Positions 8,325 to 10,000 of a stretch of 10,000 nucleotides of DNA are shown in pieces; position 1 is the stretch's first letter, and each line of letters starts with the position of its first letter. Made by a program: the position numbers and the translations under genes. The stretch comes from Kiritimatiellota bacterium (GTDB taxonomy: Bacteria > Verrucomicrobiota > Kiritimatiellia > JAAZAB01). Location of the stretch: NCBI GenBank assembly GCA_008636095.1, contig VSJD01000082.1, forward strand, positions 1-10,000. The letters run 5' to 3'. The notes under the pieces are model-generated. The model did not search any database. It had not been told where the DNA came from and worked only from the letters and a program-made list of their open reading frames with translations.

Positions 8325-8693
8325 TTATTTGGTCGCCGCGGCAGTAGGCATGCTTTTCTGCATGGTGTCCAGTTGCCCCTGCAACTGCAATTCTTCGACT
8401 TTCAACTTCAGCACGCTGACTTTGTTCTGCATTTCAACCTGCGCCTTGGCGCCCGTGGTGAAGGGATTGGCAAACAACAACAGTAATACCACAACGAGCG
8501 CATATATGGCCAACGACTCAATGAAGGCCAGCCCAATAATCAGGTTCGTGCCGATGGTACCGGCGGCCTCCGGTTGGCGCGAAATGCCCTGCATGGCACC
8601 GTTGACGGCCATCCCCTGCGCAATACCCGTGCCGATTGTTGCGATCGCCATGCTAAAGCCGGCCACTACCACTGACGCGGTCAAGATATCCAT
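8325..8693 (-). CDS. atpE: ATP synthase F0 c subunit with long C-terminal tail
   Basis: The c subunit forms the rotor ring that carries ions across the membrane. Residues 5-35 and 46-76 are the two membrane helices, joined by the polar loop SRQPEA (38-43). The ion-binding carboxylate is Glu59 in FIESLAIY. Gln26 on helix 1 and Ser60 next to Glu59 match two ligands of Na+-binding rings (Ilyobacter tartaricus Gln32, Glu65, Ser66); Tyr64 is also kept, but the Thr67 position is Leu61. The protein is 122 residues, against about 70-90 normally. The extra 44 residues after ANPF (78) are hydrophilic and helix-like, with a/d-type spacing at Met88, Val92, Leu95, Val99 and Leu102. AGGAGG lies nine bases before the ATG, the strongest ribosome binding site in the operon, fitting the high c-subunit demand. 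Confidence 0.96.
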   Translation of the reverse strand: MDILTASVVVAGFSMAIATIGTGIAQGMAVNGAMQGISRQPEAAGTIGTNLIIGLAFIESLAIYALVVVLLLLFANPFTTGAKAQVEMQNKVSVLKLKVEELQLQGQLDTMQKSMPTAAATK

Positions 8694-8701
8694 GGGTCTT
8701 T

Positions 8702-8707
8702 CCTCCT
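8702..8707 (-). promoter_or_regulatory. Strong ribosome binding site of atpE
   Basis: AGGAGG on the minus strand stands eight bases before the atpE ATG (8693). Most other genes of the operon have weak sites or overlap the preceding stop codon, so this site marks atpE for higher translation, as needed for a multi-copy c ring. Confidence 0.75.
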
Positions 8708-8708
8708 G

Positions 8709-9446
8709 TTAGTGTTTTGCAAACGCTGCACCGATATAAGACATGGCCAGCGCCGTGAAGACCAGCGCCTGCACAAAACCGACCAACACGCCCAGGAGCA
8801 GAATGCCCGGACGCAGCAGGAACGGCACGATTGCCAATAGCTTAAAAATAATACCATGCGAAAAGAAAAACAGGGTCAGCAGGTAGGCCAGCACACCCAG
8901 CATAATTTCCTTGGCCAGCATATTGCCAAAGAGCCGCATGGTCAAGGACAGCGGGCGCGTGAACACTTCCATGCCCCGAATGATGATGAACATGGGCGCC
9001 AGCCAATAAGGTGGCCCGCAAAAGTGCTTGCCGTAGCCGGCCACGCCACGCTGGCGGATATTCACAAATTCGGCGGTGCCCGCGACGATCAGCGCCATGG
9101 CCGCATTGATGTTCAGATTAGTGGTCGGCGAAACGAATCCCGGGATCAGACCGATCAGGTTCGAGCAAAGGATGAAGAGAAAGAGCGTGGCAAACAACGG
9201 CGCAAACCGCGGCCCCTCCGGGCCGGCAATTTGCCGGCTCAAACCCACGACATATTCCAGGGCCGTTTCCAGTGCGTTTTGCAGGCGGCCGGGTTCCAGC
9301 GCCACGCGCCGCATTGCGAGCAACGCCACAAAGATCAGAAGCCCCATGATCAACCAGGCCGTCAGCAATACGGTTGGCACCGGAAAGGCCGGGAACCAAT
9401 GGCTCCAGAGCGCGGCTAAAATGTTAGGACCTTCTAAGGATTCCAT
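8709..9446 (-). CDS. atpB: ATP synthase F0 a subunit
   Basis: The a subunit provides the two half-channels that pass ions to and from the c ring. The 245-residue protein has about five or six hydrophobic segments, for example around 24-45, 84-102, 113-130, 150-157, 175-200 and 203-235. The essential arginine is Arg171 in SLTMRLFGNMLAKE, equivalent to E. coli Arg210 in the LRLFGNM motif. LCSNLIGLIPGF at 93-104 is also typical. The ATG at 9446 is preferred, with GGAAAG as a modest ribosome binding site; a TTG at 9491 in the same frame would add 15 polar residues without family support. It is the first atp gene; no atpI or atpZ is found before it. Fifteen bases separate it from atpE. Confidence 0.96.
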   Translation of the reverse strand: MESLEGPNILAALWSHWFPAFPVPTVLLTAWLIMGLLIFVALLAMRRVALEPGRLQNALETALEYVVGLSRQIAGPEGPRFAPLFATLFLFILCSNLIGLIPGFVSPTTNLNINAAMALIVAGTAEFVNIRQRGVAGYGKHFCGPPYWLAPMFIIIRGMEVFTRPLSLTMRLFGNMLAKEIMLGVLAYLLTLFFFSHGIIFKLLAIVPFLLRPGILLLGVLVGFVQALVFTALAMSYIGAAFAKH

Positions 9447-9588
9447 AAGAAACTTTCCGCGGGCTTTTTCCCAACCTGTCGCTGCTATCAAATAAATACT
9501 TGAAATAAACTTACTGATTCAAGACCGTTGGGTCAAGGACAACCTGATCGGGATACCTGATCGGGAAAATGCCGACAGGGTCTTGCCG
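9447..9588 (-). promoter_or_regulatory. Leader region of the atp operon with possible weak promoter and small repeats
   Basis: This 142-base spacer separates the hydrogenase-type gene from atpB. It holds an AT-rich stretch at about 9487-9518, typical of promoters. A possible minus-strand promoter is TTGACC (9536-9531) with TAAGTT (9513-9508) 17 bases on, which is a weak match. CTTGAA (9499-9504) / TTCAAG (9518-9523) is an inverted repeat over this area. ACCTGATCGGGA occurs twice in direct order (9542-9553 and 9555-9566). I see no intrinsic terminator for the upstream gene, so read-through into atpB is possible. Confidence 0.35.
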
Positions 9589-10000
9589 TCATGGCCGCTT
9601 CAGCCGGCCTAGGAGCCGCAGGAGACCATCCAGGATGGTCAGCGGATGCGGCGGACAGCCGGGCACAAACAGGTCCACCGGCAGCCGCGCACCGGCCCCG
9701 TTGAGCGTTTCGGGATGATCGCGATACGGTCCGCCCGAAATTGCGCAGGCGCCCACCGCAATCACCAAGCGCGGATCAGGCACCGCTTCCCAGGTTTTTT
9801 TAAGGGCCAGTTCCATTGCGTGGGTCACGGGCCCGGTGATCAGCAGGCCATCGGCATGCCGGGGCGAGGCCACGAACTGAATCCCAAACCGCCCGAGATC
9901 GTAAACCACGGTGCCAAGCACGTTGACATCCGCCTCACAGGCGTTACAGCCGCCGGCGCTGACCTGGCGCAGTTTTAGCGACCGGCCAAAAATATCTTGC
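9589..10000 (-). CDS. Group 4 [NiFe]-hydrogenase-type small subunit (HycG/HyfI/NuoB-like), 5' end cut by the window edge
   Basis: The 136 visible residues belong to the NuoB/HycG/HyfI family, which holds the [4Fe-4S] cluster next to the active site in complex I and energy-converting hydrogenases. The start lies beyond 10000; the frame stays open to the edge and the conserved motif FGRSLKLRQVSAGGCNACEAD begins at residue 4. Cluster ligands are Cys18 and Cys21 (CNAC), Cys85 (GACAISGG) and Cys115 (PGCPPHP). The CxxC spacing is that of group 4 hydrogenases and relatives; complex I NuoB has adjacent cysteines (CC). FVASPRHADGLLITGPVTHAME is also typical of HycG/HyfI. The large catalytic subunit is not in view, so Ni binding and H2 activity cannot be judged; a hydrogenase-related complex without NiFe centre is possible. 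It is co-directional with the atp operon, 142 bases upstream of atpB. Confidence 0.9.
   Translation of the reverse strand, partial: QDIFGRSLKLRQVSAGGCNACEADVNVLGTVVYDLGRFGIQFVASPRHADGLLITGPVTHAMELALKKTWEAVPDPRLVIAVGACAISGGPYRDHPETLNGAGARLPVDLFVPGCPPHPLTILDGLLRLLGRLKRP

Noticed and set aside
8856..9419. Plus-strand frame of 187 codons opposite atpB
   Set aside because: Its composition (very rich in Gln, Arg, His and Gly) reflects the complement of a membrane protein gene; no ribosome binding site was noticed.
9447..9491. A TTG start for atpB at 9491
   Set aside because: The ATG at 9446 has a modest ribosome binding site and gives a normal length; the 15 extra residues have no family support.
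9589..10000. NuoB of respiratory complex I
   Set aside because: The cluster motif is CxxC (CNAC) where NuoB has adjacent cysteines, and the flanking sequence follows the HycG/HyfI pattern.

Overview
The window looks like a chromosomal segment of a moderately GC-rich (roughly 55-60 %, by eye), probably anaerobic or facultative bacterium. The evidence is a complete F-type ATP synthase operon placed directly downstream of a group 4 (energy-converting) [NiFe]-hydrogenase-type small subunit, an NAD/biotin cofactor gene pair, and several small palindromic repeats scattered between and inside genes. The exact lineage cannot be read from the sequence. A PVC-type or similar environmental lineage is only a guess.

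Layout. Positions 1-1592 hold, on the minus strand, nadC (quinolinate phosphoribosyltransferase) followed by birA (biotin-protein ligase, running off the left edge), joined by a 4-base ATGA overlap. Positions 1593-1869 are a divergent spacer with a compact palindromic MITE-like element and a good sigma70-type promoter. Positions 1870-2892 encode, on the plus strand, a GAF protein with a degenerate GGDEF domain whose RxxD inhibitory-site motif is kept. After a short convergent spacer, positions 2977-9446 hold the complete minus-strand operon atpB-atpE-atpF-atpH-atpA-atpG-atpD-atpC. Several of its junctions overlap by 1-4 bases. Positions 9589-10000 carry the 3' end of the hydrogenase small-subunit gene, also on the minus strand.

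How the genes work together. AtpB, AtpE and AtpF form the membrane F0 sector; AtpH, AtpA, AtpG, AtpD and AtpC form F1. If the hydrogenase-like gene belongs to an ion-pumping membrane complex, the gradient it builds could be used by this ATP synthase, but that is inference from adjacency. The ATP synthase has several non-standard traits: a c subunit with a 44-residue coiled-coil-like C-terminal tail and a partial Na+ ligand set, an epsilon subunit without its C-terminal helical domain, a beta subunit whose DELSEED motif reads EELSNED, and a palindrome cluster between atpE and atpF.

The most notable points are the c-subunit tail, the probable c-di-GMP-binding GAF/GGDEF protein, and the palindromic repeats that appear to have been absorbed into both ends of the nadC reading frame. 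I see no tRNA, rRNA, CRISPR array, transposase or phage gene.
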